Shown here: positions 45,960 through 57,427 of the stretch, piece after piece | Position numbering within the stretch: position 1 is the stretch's first letter | Layout of the letters: each line of letters starts with the position of its first letter | The notes under the pieces: generated by a model | What the model saw: only the letters and a program-made list of their open reading frames with translations | Databases searched by the model: none | Told to the model about the DNA's origin: nothing | Program-made: the position numbers and the translations under genes | From: Pilatotrama ljubarskyi | Taxonomy: Eukaryota > Basidiomycota > Agaricomycetes > Polyporales > Polyporaceae | DNA: 64,000 nucleotides | Assembly (NCBI GenBank): GCA_022385805.1 | Contig: MU277705.1 | Coordinates: 184,478-248,477 of the forward strand | Direction of reading: 5' to 3'

Positions 45960-47765
45960 TTAAGGCACGACCATCTCTTCCTTTGCCTGCACAACGGCCT
46001 CCGACATCTGCTTGGCAAGCGGAACATCCGTCTGAGGCGCAGAGGCAACGATAGCCCGTCTCAGCACCCGCTCCAACGGTACGAGGCTGAATGTCCGGCC
46101 CTCGGGAACAGGCTTCGTTCCTACCAACTCGACCGGGGTGGGCATTCCACGGGAGTGGAACTCCTTCGGATCAGCGACACGCTCCACCCGTTCCTGCTCA
46201 GCCACTATGATGTCGTCAAACAGCCCGAGGAGCTCTTCAGGCTTGGGCTCGCCCTGGCGATAGTTGGGCGCGTCCATGAAGGCGAAGCTGAGCCGAGGGT
46301 CCGCACCGACGAGGAGCACACGGTGGACCATGCTAAGATCGACATCGATGGTCATGCGAAGTCGGGGAGGCAAGTCCTGCATGCCGAGGAAACGGAAGGT
46401 CCAGACGGACTCGGCGTCAAGACCGGAGTTGAGCCGTACCGCGAGCTGTGGAAAATCGGCTTTGATGCGCCCGAGGATCCCGCCGAAGACGAGACGATAG
46501 GTGTCTATGGTCGGGCGGCCTACGGCCTTGGGAAAGTAAAAGAAGGCTCGTAAGGCCGTGTAGGCGGCGGCGTAATCGCGCTGGGCCATGAAGGTGCGCA
46601 GAGCCTTGTGCAGCACTGTTTCGTCAAGCGCAGGCGACGGCCTGTTCGGCCGTCCTTGAGTGTACTCAAGATGGCAGGTGAGCAGATCCCTGTAGACGGA
46701 GCGGGCCGAGGGCATGTTTGAGGGAACGCGGATCCTGTTCGTCCGCCGGTAGCGATGCGAGCAGGACAGGCGGTGGAAGGCGCGGAAGACGGTTGCGAAG
46801 GTGTGAACGGAGGGCTTGACCGTCGCAGAGCGCTTCTCCATAAGCTTTGTGTAGATCGCGAAGACGACCTCGTAGTTGCAACGGCCTGACTCGTACGCAA
46901 GGAGCGCGTTGAAGAAGGAGAGGTCTGGCTGCACGTTGTCGGCGCGCATGCGCTCCAGCGTCCATTTGTATATCTCGAAGGTGGGCTTGGAAGCCGCTAG
47001 GTCGCGCAGGAGAGTCGTGTAGGGAGCTGAGGCGGTGTCTGAAGATGGCTGCCACTGTTCCGGGGGAGCGGGGCCAGACGTTGAGTACGCAGACCAGTAC
47101 TTGACGCCCTCTTCGTCTCCTTCCTTCTGGTGGGTCCGGATGAGGTACGTGATTGTCTCGATGGAGAGTTTGTAGTCCATCTGGCGCGTCCCGAGGAACC
47201 TTTCAGTGATTTGACGAACGAGTTGAGCCGATGCACCGAGCCCTTCTACGAGCATGCGCAGCACGTCACGCAGAGCGGTCTCGTCAAACAACTCGTGCGA
47301 GAAGGCCTCCACAGTTGGCTCCAGGAGCGCATCTTCCGTGATCGACAACTCTGCCAGCTTGGCAAGATGCATTTGGACGCGCAAAGAGACGGATGGAATG
47401 TAGCCCTCCCGGGTCATGCGAGAATACAGCATGGCCGCCTTCATGACTTCGCCGTGCCTGAGGAAAGACGAGATGGAATGCTCGTAGAGCTTGAAGCGGG
47501 ACGGATTGTCGAGACCAGAGCCATCGAGAGCCTGGTGTACGGTCGCGGCGGCTGCGGAAGGATCGTCGCGAGCTAGCTGTCTGGCCAATGAAGCGCGGAC
47601 TTGATCAAGGCTGGGCTGGGCACGCTTGCTCGGCAGGCGCTTCGGTCTCGCATTAGACGGGGATGCGGTCAAATGTAGGCGCGTCAGGGCGGACGTGCGA
47701 GGGGAAACATTGTGGTAGCACGCTCGTGCCAAAAAGGACCTGACGAACGTATTCGCAATGTTGAC
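45960..47765 (-). CDS. Pentatricopeptide-repeat (PPR) protein, probably mitochondrial
   Basis: A single exon open for 601 residues after an acceptor at 47766. The N-terminal exon with the start codon was not found; the frame meets a stop right before the acceptor, and no ATG lies in the first part. Helical repeats are evident, for example ETALRDVLRMLVEGLGAS, IETITYLIRTHQKEGDEEG, YTTLLRDLAASKPTFEIYKW and DLSFFNALLAYESGRCNYEV, matching the PPR two-helix plan. The beginning is rich in Arg, Ser, Ala and Pro and poor in acidic residues, as in mitochondrial targeting sequences. Such proteins bind organellar RNA or the mitoribosome. Divergent from the 5-phosphatase gene. Confidence 0.75.
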   Translation of the reverse strand, partial: VNIANTFVRSFLARACYHNVSPRTSALTRLHLTASPSNARPKRLPSKRAQPSLDQVRASLARQLARDDPSAAAATVHQALDGSGLDNPSRFKLYEHSISSFLRHGEVMKAAMLYSRMTREGYIPSVSLRVQMHLAKLAELSITEDALLEPTVEAFSHELFDETALRDVLRMLVEGLGASAQLVRQITERFLGTRQMDYKLSIETITYLIRTHQKEGDEEGVKYWSAYSTSGPAPPEQWQPSSDTASAPYTTLLRDLAASKPTFEIYKWTLERMRADNVQPDLSFFNALLAYESGRCNYEVVFAIYTKLMEKRSATVKPSVHTFATVFRAFHRLSCSHRYRRTNRIRVPSNMPSARSVYRDLLTCHLEYTQGRPNRPSPALDETVLHKALRTFMAQRDYAAAYTALRAFFYFPKAVGRPTIDTYRLVFGGILGRIKADFPQLAVRLNSGLDAESVWTFRFLGMQDLPPRLRMTIDVDLSMVHRVLLVGADPRLSFAFMDAPNYRQGEPKPEELLGLFDDIIVAEQERVERVADPKEFHSRGMPTPVELVGTKPVPEGRTFSLVPLERVLRRAIVASAPQTDVPLAKQMSEAVVQAKEEMVVP

Positions 47766-48352
47766 CTAATAGACGGAAGGTGAGCATATCGCCGTATGAG
47801 CATGCAGAATGCACGCACCAAAGTCCAGGATCAGTCCCTATGCCGTCCTCGAGGTCGCGACTGGATGGGCGAAGCTGAGCAACGCGCAGAGGTTTCTCGG
47901 ATTTCGTATTCACCTCCAGAGTTGTTGTCCCTGGTCGCAACGTCTTCCACGTCCTCCGAGAAGAAAGAAGAGACTGGACAGCAGTGGACGGGCTGCGAGT
48001 GAAACGACTGAAAGAGGACGGGCGCTTACAGGCAGCGAACCACGAAAACGCTGCGAGCGGCTGTCGGGCCCGGAGTCCCGGTGCGCAGCCGTGACGGCGG
48101 GTCACACCCCCGCCTCGTGTGACGCGGGGAGGGCGTGACGGGCGGCGGGATGCGAGTGCTGGTTCGCCATCGACCACGACAGTGAGCAGCACCCGCCAGC
48201 CGCCGTCCTCCACCACCCGCCCGCCGCACACCTTCATTCCTCCTCCTTCTATTCTGCTGTACACTACTCTCGGGGGGCACCCGGTTTTCTTGCGTGACCT
48301 TGTTCAACCTCTCCCGCGGTCGCCGGTCGACATTTCCCTCCGACCTGCAGCC
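47766..48352. other. Divergent region between PPR and 5-phosphatase genes
   Basis: It must hold both promoters and probably the first exon of the PPR gene on the minus strand. A CT-rich stretch precedes the 5-phosphatase ATG. Confidence 0.4.
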
Positions 48353-51300
48353 ATGTCCGAGCAACAACCCTCCGACGGCATCGAGTCCGCCCCTTCTCCC
48401 GCAGTCAGCAGCCTCCGCTCTCGCTTTGAGCAGCTTGCCGCCAGTTCATCCGCTGCGTCTTCCACCAGTTCCCTCAAACCATCTAGCAATTCCCAACATC
48501 TCGGGACTGTCCCGCCCAGCCCTCGGCTGCGGCCACAACCTCACGCAGAAACCGATGAGCCCTCAGTGCCCCGCAGTCCTTCGCTCCACTCTGCCTCTTC
48601 CGCCTCCGACCTCAAGGCTGTCGCCAAGCGACCCCCTCCTCCACCTCCTCACCGTCCTTCATCTCGCGCACCCTCTCCTGCCCACCGGCGCGTCAGCCCG
48701 CTCGTCCGCCCCGTTCCCGACTCAAGCGTCTCCCAGCCAGAACCCGAGGTTTTGCCTGAATTGACCTCGTTATCCTCCAAGGCAGCGGCCACTCGGAGAC
48801 CTCCGCCTCCGCCTCCTACACCACTGCAGGAAACGTCTCAAAGGGCTCCCGCAGTCTCGTCGCTCATCAGACAGTTTGGGTGAGTGGCATCTCATTGGCT
48901 GATCGTTCAGAAGTGCGTGTGGTTCGATTGCGCCCTTTGCACGGCCGAGAAGAGCATCCAGCTCCCGCGCTTGGCCTTGCGTGGTTTGGCTGTCTCCTTC
49001 CCTTCCGCGAACCGAAACAACGCCCCAGGTTTTTCTGGCTGCGTACTACAAGTAATTGTGGGACGCCAGTGCATTCGCCTCGGTCAATACAGGTAGGCAG
49101 GAGTATAATCACCAAGATTGAGGGCGTCGAGATTTCGAGACTCCGAAGGTCATACACCGCGCCTGGCTGCGCCGCCGACCACGGCACTACTGCCAGGTGG
49201 TGTAGTCTCGTCGGTGAAGATGTAGTGGGACCGATCTGTTGTAGTCTGTTTCTTGCGGCATTTGAGTGACCTGTACCGCGCCTGGATTCCATGGCGGACT
49301 TAGGTTGTCCAGACCGCGATTCTAATCATAACTCATCTTTTAGAAACGCTGCTCCACCTTCTCCCGTCGGCCCTGCCAAACCCCCTCAACCCCCAGGGCG
49401 GCCAGTCTCACAGGTGTTGCCAGGTGCTCCTCATGGACCCCCTGAACCGCCATACTCCCGCCGACCTAGGCAGTCCTTCCCGCCAACTCATGATTCCTCT
49501 CCGTCCCCAGCATGTCAGAACACTCCTGCAGCGGTCTCTGGTCCGTTCCTGAGTGTCTCTCCAGAAGGACTCGATCCGTTTGATGACAGCCACTCTGATG
49601 GCGAAGTCGCCCATGCATCCACCCAATCTGTTCCTCCACCTCTGCCGTCACGCAAGTTCAATGGCAACGGCAGTATTCCCTCGTTTCTCCACACTCCCGA
49701 AACATCTTCAGATAGCTCGTCGTCCTCGCACAGCGCGAGCAGTAGTCGCACGTCCAGCGAGAGTGACGTCAACGCTGTCAAGCCGCCACTATCGTCACCG
49801 CACCCGCCATCGTCTCCTCGTCCCGTCCTCATCCCACCACCGCGCCCGCCTCCTCGGCACAGGTCATCTGTGCAGCCTGCTCACATTGCTACCTCTTCCT
49901 CTGCTTCCGCAAGCACAACTTCCCTCACACCTCCCCCCTTACCCGCCCGGAAAGGGGTTCCGAGCCCCGTCGAAGATCAGTCCCCTCGCCGTCTCCCAGC
50001 ACGCCACCACACGATGAGCGAAACAGAAACTCAGCCATCCTTTGAATCGTCTCAGGTTGTCCCGCCGCCGGAGCGGAAGGTGTTCGGCAGCCACCCGCCG
50101 CCGCCAACCCGGACGATCGGATTAGGAGACAAGCTTCCTCCCGCTCGCCGCGCCCAATCTGGCTCGTCGAGCGAATCTGAAGATGAGGAGGATTCGAGGA
50201 TGAAGATTGAGCAGCTTCCCGACGCGAGTCGCGCGTCGCGCCGCCCGCCGATTGTCGACTGTCACAATTATTCCGAGTTCAACATCCATATACCCGCGTA
50301 CACCGGTTATGTCACGGTGTCTGGACACACTGTGGCGGTTGCGTCTCACCATCACGTCAGGATATACGACCTTTCTCTCTCTGCGTCCCCGATCTGGAAT
50401 CTGGACTCCAAAGACGGCTTTGACACGAAGCTGAAGGACTTCAAGTTCACGGCGCTCGAGTTCCGCCCGACACTGCATCAGGAGGACCGGGGTAACTTCC
50501 TCTGGCTCGGTACAAAGGACGGACACCTGATAGAGCTGGACGTGCGCAGCGGCTCTCTAACTGCGATACGGCCTGCCATCCATGCCCACACTGTCACACA
50601 CATGTTCCGGCACGGCCAGTCGATGATCTCTATCGACGACACCGGGAAGGTGCTCGTGTTCGCCCCGCCTGAGGGCGTCGAGCTCAGCCTCGCCACGTTG
50701 CAGCCCCGCGTTGTTCGTATCGCGGAGAAGCAGGAGTTCGCCAAGCTACTGGGAGGCCAGCTCTGGACGTCCACACGCGATCCAAACAGCGGTGGGACGG
50801 TGCCGGGCACCTCGAGAGGACCGGTTGTCCGCGTCTACGACATCTTCAGAACGGGCTCTGTGGGGCGCTCGCTGCTTCCCAGCGAACACCTCGGCACGGT
50901 CACGGCGGGGACGATGCTTGCATCTCAACCGGGACAGGTCTACCTCGCGCACGAAGGCGGTCACATCAGTATCTGGTCTGTCGGAGACGCTGCCGAAGCC
51001 GTCCTGCCGCAGTGCGTGGAGGTGGTGAAGGTGTCGACGTCGGACGTGCTCAGCCTGGAGGGCGTGAACGACCGGCTTTGGGCGGGCTCACGCAAGGGTC
51101 TGATCTCGGCGTATGACGTGACGTCGAAGCCGTGGACGGTCACGAACTGCTGGGAGGCGCACGATAAGCTGCCAGTGCTGAGGATCGCGGTAGATACCTG
51201 GAGTATGGAGAAGTTGGATCGATTGGTGGTGTATAGCGTGGGGCGAGATGAGCAGCTCAAATTCTGGGATGGGATGTTGGGCATCGACTGGATCGGTGAG

Positions 51301-52647
51301 TGCTTCTACGGAATCATGTCTGGGTGCCTTGGCTGACGCGCCCGACTCCGACTAGAACAAGAATTGCTGAAGCGGGAGACCGAGTTCAGTACGTTCCGGG
51401 ACATGACGGTGCTTATCGTGTCCTGGAACGTGGACTCCGCAAAGCCAGACCAACTCACCGGCACTCCCGAGAACGTCAACTTCCTGACGGACGTCCTCAC
51501 GAGTATCGACCGCCCCGACGTCATCGCATTCGGGATGCAAGAACTGATCGACCTAGAGAGCCGGAAGATGGCGGCAAAGACGGTGCTGCTGGGCGGGAAG
51601 AACAAGACGACGGACGGGACAATCAGCCAAAAGGTGACGACTTCTTACAAGAAATGGTACGACCGCCTCGTGCTCGCGGTGCGTTGCGCGATGCCGGCGG
51701 ACTCGCCGTACACAGTCATCCATACGGAGAACCTGGTCGGACTCTTCACTTGCGTGTTTGTGAAGAACACGGAGAAGATGAGGCTGAAGCATGTCGCGCT
51801 CACCACGGTCAAGCGGGGTATGGGAGGGAGGTACGGCAACAAGGTAGGAGAAAAGTCACTGCGTTTAAGGACACACTGACGATAAATGGCCCAGGGCGGT
51901 ATCATATCCCGCTTCGTGGTGGATGACACCTCCGTCTGCTTCATCAACTGCCATCTTGCCGCTGGCCAGCACCATGTCCGACAGCGGAATGCCGACGTTC
52001 AAGCTATTGTCGAGGACAACACCTTGCTGCCTGAAACAGGACCGATGGACACAGTGGTACCCTATGTCAATGGCGGTGACGGGTCAATGGTTCTTGACCA
52101 CGAGATTGTCTTCGTGAGTATCTACCGCTGCGCTATCTCAGCGTTTCGCTCATTCCGCAAAAAGATCAACGGCGACATGAACTACCGCATCGACCAGCGC
52201 CGCGAGGCGGTCATTGCCGCGGTGAAGGCAGGCGACTTCGAGCATCTCGTCATCCACGACCAGCTTCGGAAGGAGATGAAATTCAACCGCGGGTTCCGCC
52301 TTCGCACGTTCGCCGAGGGCCCGCTCAACTTCGCTCCGACGTACAAATACGACCGGCGGTCGGACGAATACGACACGTCGGAGAAGGCGCGCACTCCGGC
52401 GTGGTGCGACCGCGTCCTGTGGCGGTCGCTGGTGCCGGAGCGGGTGACGCAGCTGCACTACCGACGATGGGAGGCGAACGTATCTGATCACCGCCCGATC
52501 AGCGCGGCGTTCAGGATCACGGTCAAGCAAGTGAACCACGAAGCGCGCGCGCATGTGAAGGCGCAGACGTTGGAGCGCTGGAAGGCGGTCGAGCGGGAAC
52601 GGCTGAGCGCAGCGCTGCAGCACTACATTGACCAGCAGGCGATCTGA
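48353..52647 (+). CDS. Inositol polyphosphate 5-phosphatase with N-terminal propeller
   Basis: Exons 48353-48879, 49344-51295, 51356-51843, 51895-52113 and 52165-52647 give 1222 residues. The first 460 or so are disordered and rich in Pro/Ser with several polyproline runs (RPPPPPP), likely SH3 or profilin ligands. Residues about 480-825 form a WD-like beta-propeller (VAVASHHHVRIYD, NFLWLGTKDGHLIELD, RLWAGSRKGLISAYD, VYSVGRDEQLKFWDGML). From about 840 comes the Mg-dependent phosphatase: SWNVDSAKP, VIAFGMQELID, GDMNYRID, RTPAWCDRVLW and the catalytic SDHRPISAAF. These are the signature motifs of enzymes removing the 5-phosphate of inositol lipids or phosphates. No SAC domain and no membrane segment. 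Intron 1 (48880-49343, 464 nt) is unusually long. The last acceptor (AAAAAG|ATC) is weak; the intron is in frame and could be retained. Confidence 0.9.
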
Positions 52648-53427
52648 GTCGGCTGGATGAGGTTCGTACATATCCTATGGTCTCGCACGTAGATAGATCC
52701 TCGCATATTGGATTGGACATTGGCTCGCCTACGGGTAAGTAGCAGCGACGCGACACACATACACATCCACACTAGGTCAGGTTGTTAGACACTCGTTTTG
52801 TATCGGCTGTATACCATGTAGCGTACTATAGGTCACCCCGGCGAGCATAATGGATGTCGGCACACATTCCATCAGTATGGTGAACTTGCACCTTTTATTC
52901 GTTGTCGTAAGTGATGGAAGATGAGACCGCTGCACAGCTGTGTCCTCGGGAGAACTCCGCAGGGCTGCGGCATGCATGTGAAAGGCTGGGGGCGAGAGCT
53001 GCCGCGCACACAATGACGTTCCTGGCTGCGCTCGCCGCCAGTCGAGGGTCTCCTCTTTCCATTTGCTCGATGTGCTCCGCGTTGTGCTCGGCTTCAAGGA
53101 AGTGTGGTCCGACGGCCACGGACAGTGTCTGCACTAGCGATGACGGCGAGCTCAGGGTCGTTCAGCCGGGATATTCGCGGTATCTCCAGCGCAGGAGAGC
53201 GGTGCGGCTAGTAGCTCTGCATATCAATGCCACTCCCGCCCGTCCTTTCTCTTGCTCTCTTTGCTCTGCATCCACCACCATCTCACTTTGCCACCACCGA
53301 CGAGCACGTCTCCGCCTTCACCGGCCCGCAGCAGCAGTCCATATCCACGTCTCTGGGCCTCCTTCTCGCCTTTCCCGGCCGTGCCAGTGCCTCGTTGCAG
53401 GCAACTTAAGTACCTCCAACTTTAGTC
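52648..53427. other. Intergenic between 5-phosphatase and SAMHD1 homologue
   Basis: Holds one 3' flank and the next promoter. A CT-rich run at about 53226-53300 precedes the next start. No other feature. Confidence 0.4.
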
Positions 53428-56173
53428 ATGGCTCCTAACACGCGGAGGATGCTCCTCGAGCTCGACGACTGCTGGACGGACGAGAAAATCGAGGGCCCGA
53501 CCTCGGTGAGGAGGTTCAAGGACTCGATACACGACTACCGTAAGTGCTCGATGCGCGCGACGCGTCTGTATACTGACCGCCTTTGTCCGTTGTAGTGCCA
53601 TTTGGGCCGACTATATGCGCGATTATCGATACGTACGTCCTTTTGCCTTCTGTCATTGCTGCAGCGGGCCGAAGCGTCGTAGCCCGCAATTCCAGAGACT
53701 CCGGCACATCAAGCAGCTTGGGACGTCCTACTATGTGTGGCCCGGCGCGTCCCATAACCGCTTCGAGCACTGTCTTGGTGAGTTTTCTGTCCTCCTAGTC
53801 CGACTCGATGATGTCGTGTCATTGGGTTCCTACTTTGGCTGCCGAAAGTGCACGATGGAGGAGTTCTGCCGCCGGGGGCAGTCAATACGCGGCGATCGAG
53901 CGCATATATCCGGGGTCTCTACTCCGCGCGGGCTTGCACCGGTGGGATCAGTGGTTGGATGCAGCAGGCCACCTCTGTCGGACTCGGTACCGACTAGTGG
54001 GAGTAGTGCCAACGTTGTACATTTTCTCATATCGTGGCCAATTTGCTCTAGGAGTGGCGTACCTTGCGCAGACGCTTGCGATGCACTTGAAGGATTCGCA
54101 GCCGTCCCTCGGCATTACACAGCGCGATGTGCAGTGTGTGACGATCGCTGGTCTTTGCCATGACCTTGGACACGGGCCTTGGAGCCATGTGTGGGATAAC
54201 ATGTTCATCCCTTCTATCCTGTAAGTGGTTGGCGGACCATATCATGCCGAGCTCTCGATGAGGGAGCCACTTCTCTTTCTTTTAGTCCTGACAAGAAATG
54301 GTGCCACGAGGACGCGTCACGGATGATGTTCGACGCGCTGCTCGAGGAGAACGAGTTGGAGCTCGCACCCGACGACGCTGCGTTCGTGAAAGCCCTCATC
54401 ATGGGCGAAATGAGTATGTGCACGTGAGTCGCGTTGCACCAGACCCGCATACAAAGTGCTGACTTCCCTATGATGGATTCACAGGAAGCCGGAGAAACCA
54501 TTTCTATTCCAGATAGTGGCGAACAAACGCAATGGGCTCGACGTCGACAAGTGAGTTTGGTACCGTCATGGCGGCGGAGGCACATCCGACATCATATGGA
54601 CTGCACTAGGTTCGACTATATCGCGCGCGACTCGCATGCGATCGACCAGAAGAGCAACCTATCGTTGACGAGGTAAGTCCCTGAATCAGCCATGCAGGAC
54701 ACGTACTGAGTCGAGCACAGACTCATCTACTCTTCGCGCGTGATCGACAACGAAATATGCTATGACATCAAGGATGCCAACCAGATCTTCGAGATCTGTC
54801 ACACGCGTATGTCCCTGCACAAGCGCATATACACGCATAAGACCGGTCAGTATCTGCCTATGGATGGCGAAAAGGACGGCTCTGAACTTCTGGACAGCAA
54901 AGGCGATCGAGTACATGATCGTAGACGCCCTGACGAAGGCCGAGCCGGTCATGCACATCGCCAACCGGCTTGATAATCCGAGGGAATACTTGTATTTGAC
55001 CGATCATATCCAAGTCGAGGTTGAGGCATCCAAAGACCCCGTAAGTCTCGATAAGCCCCAGTAAGCTCCTGCGCTGACCACGACCACTTCGTCAGCGCCT
55101 TGCGGAGGCGCAAGCTATCCTCCACCGTATTCGCGTCCGCGACCTGTACAAGGCCGTCGACTTCAAGGTGTTTCCGTGGCACTGCAAGGACGGACTCCGG
55201 GAGACGTTCACGCCTCAGTCTGTTGTCAACGCGTTCAAGAGGTTGTACAAGGGACGCAAGACGCTCAAGCACGTCTCTGCCGACATCAGTGAACTGGACC
55301 TTGTGAAGGAAGAAGATGCGAATGCCTTGGGGCCGGAGCACGTGATCATCGAGGTCACCGCGCGGCACCATGGGATGGGGAACCTGAACCCGCTGGGCTT
55401 CGTGAAGTTCTACTCGAAGCACAACCCCAACAGTGAGCACTATAACCGCTGTGGCATGTGGGCGATGCTGATGCCATTATGCTGTAATTGCAGAGGGTGT
55501 CGAGGCGAACCCGGACGATGTGTCGGTGACGCTCCCGTCTTCATTCGGAGAGATCATGCTGCGTGTATACACGCGCGAGCCGCGCTTCTTTGGGCTGGTC
55601 CAGCTTGGGTACCGCGAGGTGCTACGTGACTTCGAGATCCCGCCCGCGCCGCCGTCTCGCGATGCAACCACTGAACCGGACGAGGAGGGCGCCGGGGCCG
55701 TTGACCTCCCTCTGGAACTCGACATTGGGCCCGTCGACGCTGTTGATCCGCTGACGCCGCCGGCCGACACCCCAACGGCGTCCTCGTCCGCGCGGGCTCG
55801 GGATCTCACGCGTGCGGTGACGGTGGCTGGGACTTCACGTGGGCCGGGGCCGCGCACGCGCGCTGCGTCACGACGGAGCTTGTCGTCGATGCTGGGTGGG
55901 ACGCCGGGGGGAGCGGTGAGGGAGAACGTGTTCACGAAGGTGCCGCCGACGTATGGGCCGAGGAGTCCGACGCGGAGGGCGCAGGGCCAGAAGAGGGAGC
56001 GGGAGAAGGAAGGGGAGGGGACGATGGCGGAGGACGGGAAGGACGGTGGGGGCGAGGGTGTGCTCGAGGGCAGCTCGAAGGAGGGGGATGTGGAGTTGGA
56101 CCTCGATCTGGGACTGGGGAGCGAGGACGGGGGAGGCGAGGAGGAGCGAGGGCGGAAGAGATCCAAAGTCTGA
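53428..56173 (+). CDS. SAMHD1-type HD-domain dNTP triphosphohydrolase
   Basis: Eleven exons (53428-53539, 53596-53632, 53683-53777, 54052-54220, 54286-54423, 54485-54550, 54610-54672, 54721-54845, 54898-55040, 55096-55432, 55494-56173) give 654 residues with all phases closed. The catalytic core matches SAMHD1: [28 protein letters not shown] (His79), [14 protein letters not shown] (His118-Asp119) and [11 protein letters not shown], the four metal-binding positions of HD enzymes. The family hydrolyses dNTPs to nucleoside and triphosphate and limits dNTP pools. There is no SAM domain in front, as usual outside animals. After about residue 480 the protein becomes a long disordered tail: Pro/Thr/Ser-rich, then Gly/Glu/Asp-rich, ending in a basic ERGRKRSKV that could be a nuclear signal. 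Intron 3 is 274 nt. Confidence 0.92.
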
Positions 56174-57427
56174 GCTGTCTTCCGTTGCGTCTCCGAGCGC
56201 GGCCGGGCCCGCCGTGGCGCGCGTACTGCATACTCTTCCTTCTGGCGTCGGTTTTCCGACACCGTATCACGTACGTACAGGTGCTATCGTCTCGGGTTGC
56301 TCGCGAGTGCAATTAGTCTCTAATGCCACTAGTGTGCTATATGTCGAAGTACACGTCGGTGGCTGAGCGTCGACAGTAAGCGCGCGTGAAAGTCGCGTCG
56401 CGTGTGCGCGCGACACAACGCGACAGGCGACCTGTTGATCCACTACGTCTATTCTGGATGACGGATGCATACGAGTATGAGACTAGGAAGATGAGAGCAA
56501 GCAGATGCACATGCATATACGGACAGAGAGGAGAGGGCGAGGCTGTTCCTGGGTGGATCGAAAGCCGCCACTATGACCGGGAAAGGGACGATCCGAGTGA
56601 GACGTCGCGCTCCTCTGCGACGAGCAATGAACCCCCCCGGGCTGCTAGATCTCTCTTCCTCCCCCCATCTCGCTCGCCTCTCCTCGCGTCCTCCTCGTTC
56701 CGCCTCCCATGCTCCCTGATCTCTCGCCGACACCCAGAACCGGCACCGACTGCCTAATCAGCCTCGGCAGGCTGCGACCCCGTGCGACCCCTTCTATGCC
56801 CGGAATGTCGACATGACGTCGCCGCATTGATCCCAGCGAGCGTAGCACTCGAACTGTATCCTTGTCGACAAAACACCAGCGGTACGCTCGCGCCGAACAA
56901 CGGGCCAAAGATCTCTCGTCTCTCTGCAGTGCATGCGCTCGGCGTGACCAATCCGGCCTCGGAACTTCTTGCCCTCGGCGCCCCAGAATGCCGCCGCCCA
57001 AAGCCCTACTGCCGAGCCTAGCGGCCCTAGCGCACCTCGTCCGCGTTCCAAGCGTCTCCAGAGCCTCCGCCTGAGCCTACAGGATGAGAAGGAGGGGTCC
57101 GAGAGCGTGCAGAGCAAGAGGTTCGTCGTCACTGGTTCGCCCGAGATCGCGCGCGGCTCGACGCACGCGACGCCCGGTGCGTCACTGGTGCGCACACAAC
57201 ACACGGCTCGCTGATGGCCTTCTCTCAAAATATCCACTCTTCCTCCGGCGAGAACGTTCTTATCGTCCTGCTTTCGGCCTCTCCTTCCCGCTATCATTGG
57301 CTTCTGCGGAGTGGGAACACACTCCCCCGAGCCAGTTCATTTTTCAACTCGGACTCGTGCTGCCCTCGCCGCCTCATCTCCTGCGCCCCCACATCACATC
57401 CTCGTCCAGGCTTGTCCTCCGACGACC
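56174..57427. other. Intergenic region before the GH5 gene
   Basis: A CG-rich patch at about 56380-56430 has overlapping CGCG motifs. A frame open from 57311 continues into the glucanase, but it is probably 5' UTR. No separate gene is supported. Confidence 0.4.

Noticed and set aside
52911..53438. 175-residue frame between the 5-phosphatase and SAMHD1 genes
   Set aside because: No splice support and no resemblance; it overlaps the promoter and first exon of the SAMHD1 gene.
55477..56262. 261-residue minus-strand frame under the SAMHD1 tail
   Set aside because: It is the mirror of the low-complexity tail exon, whose codon bias leaves the antisense frame open.
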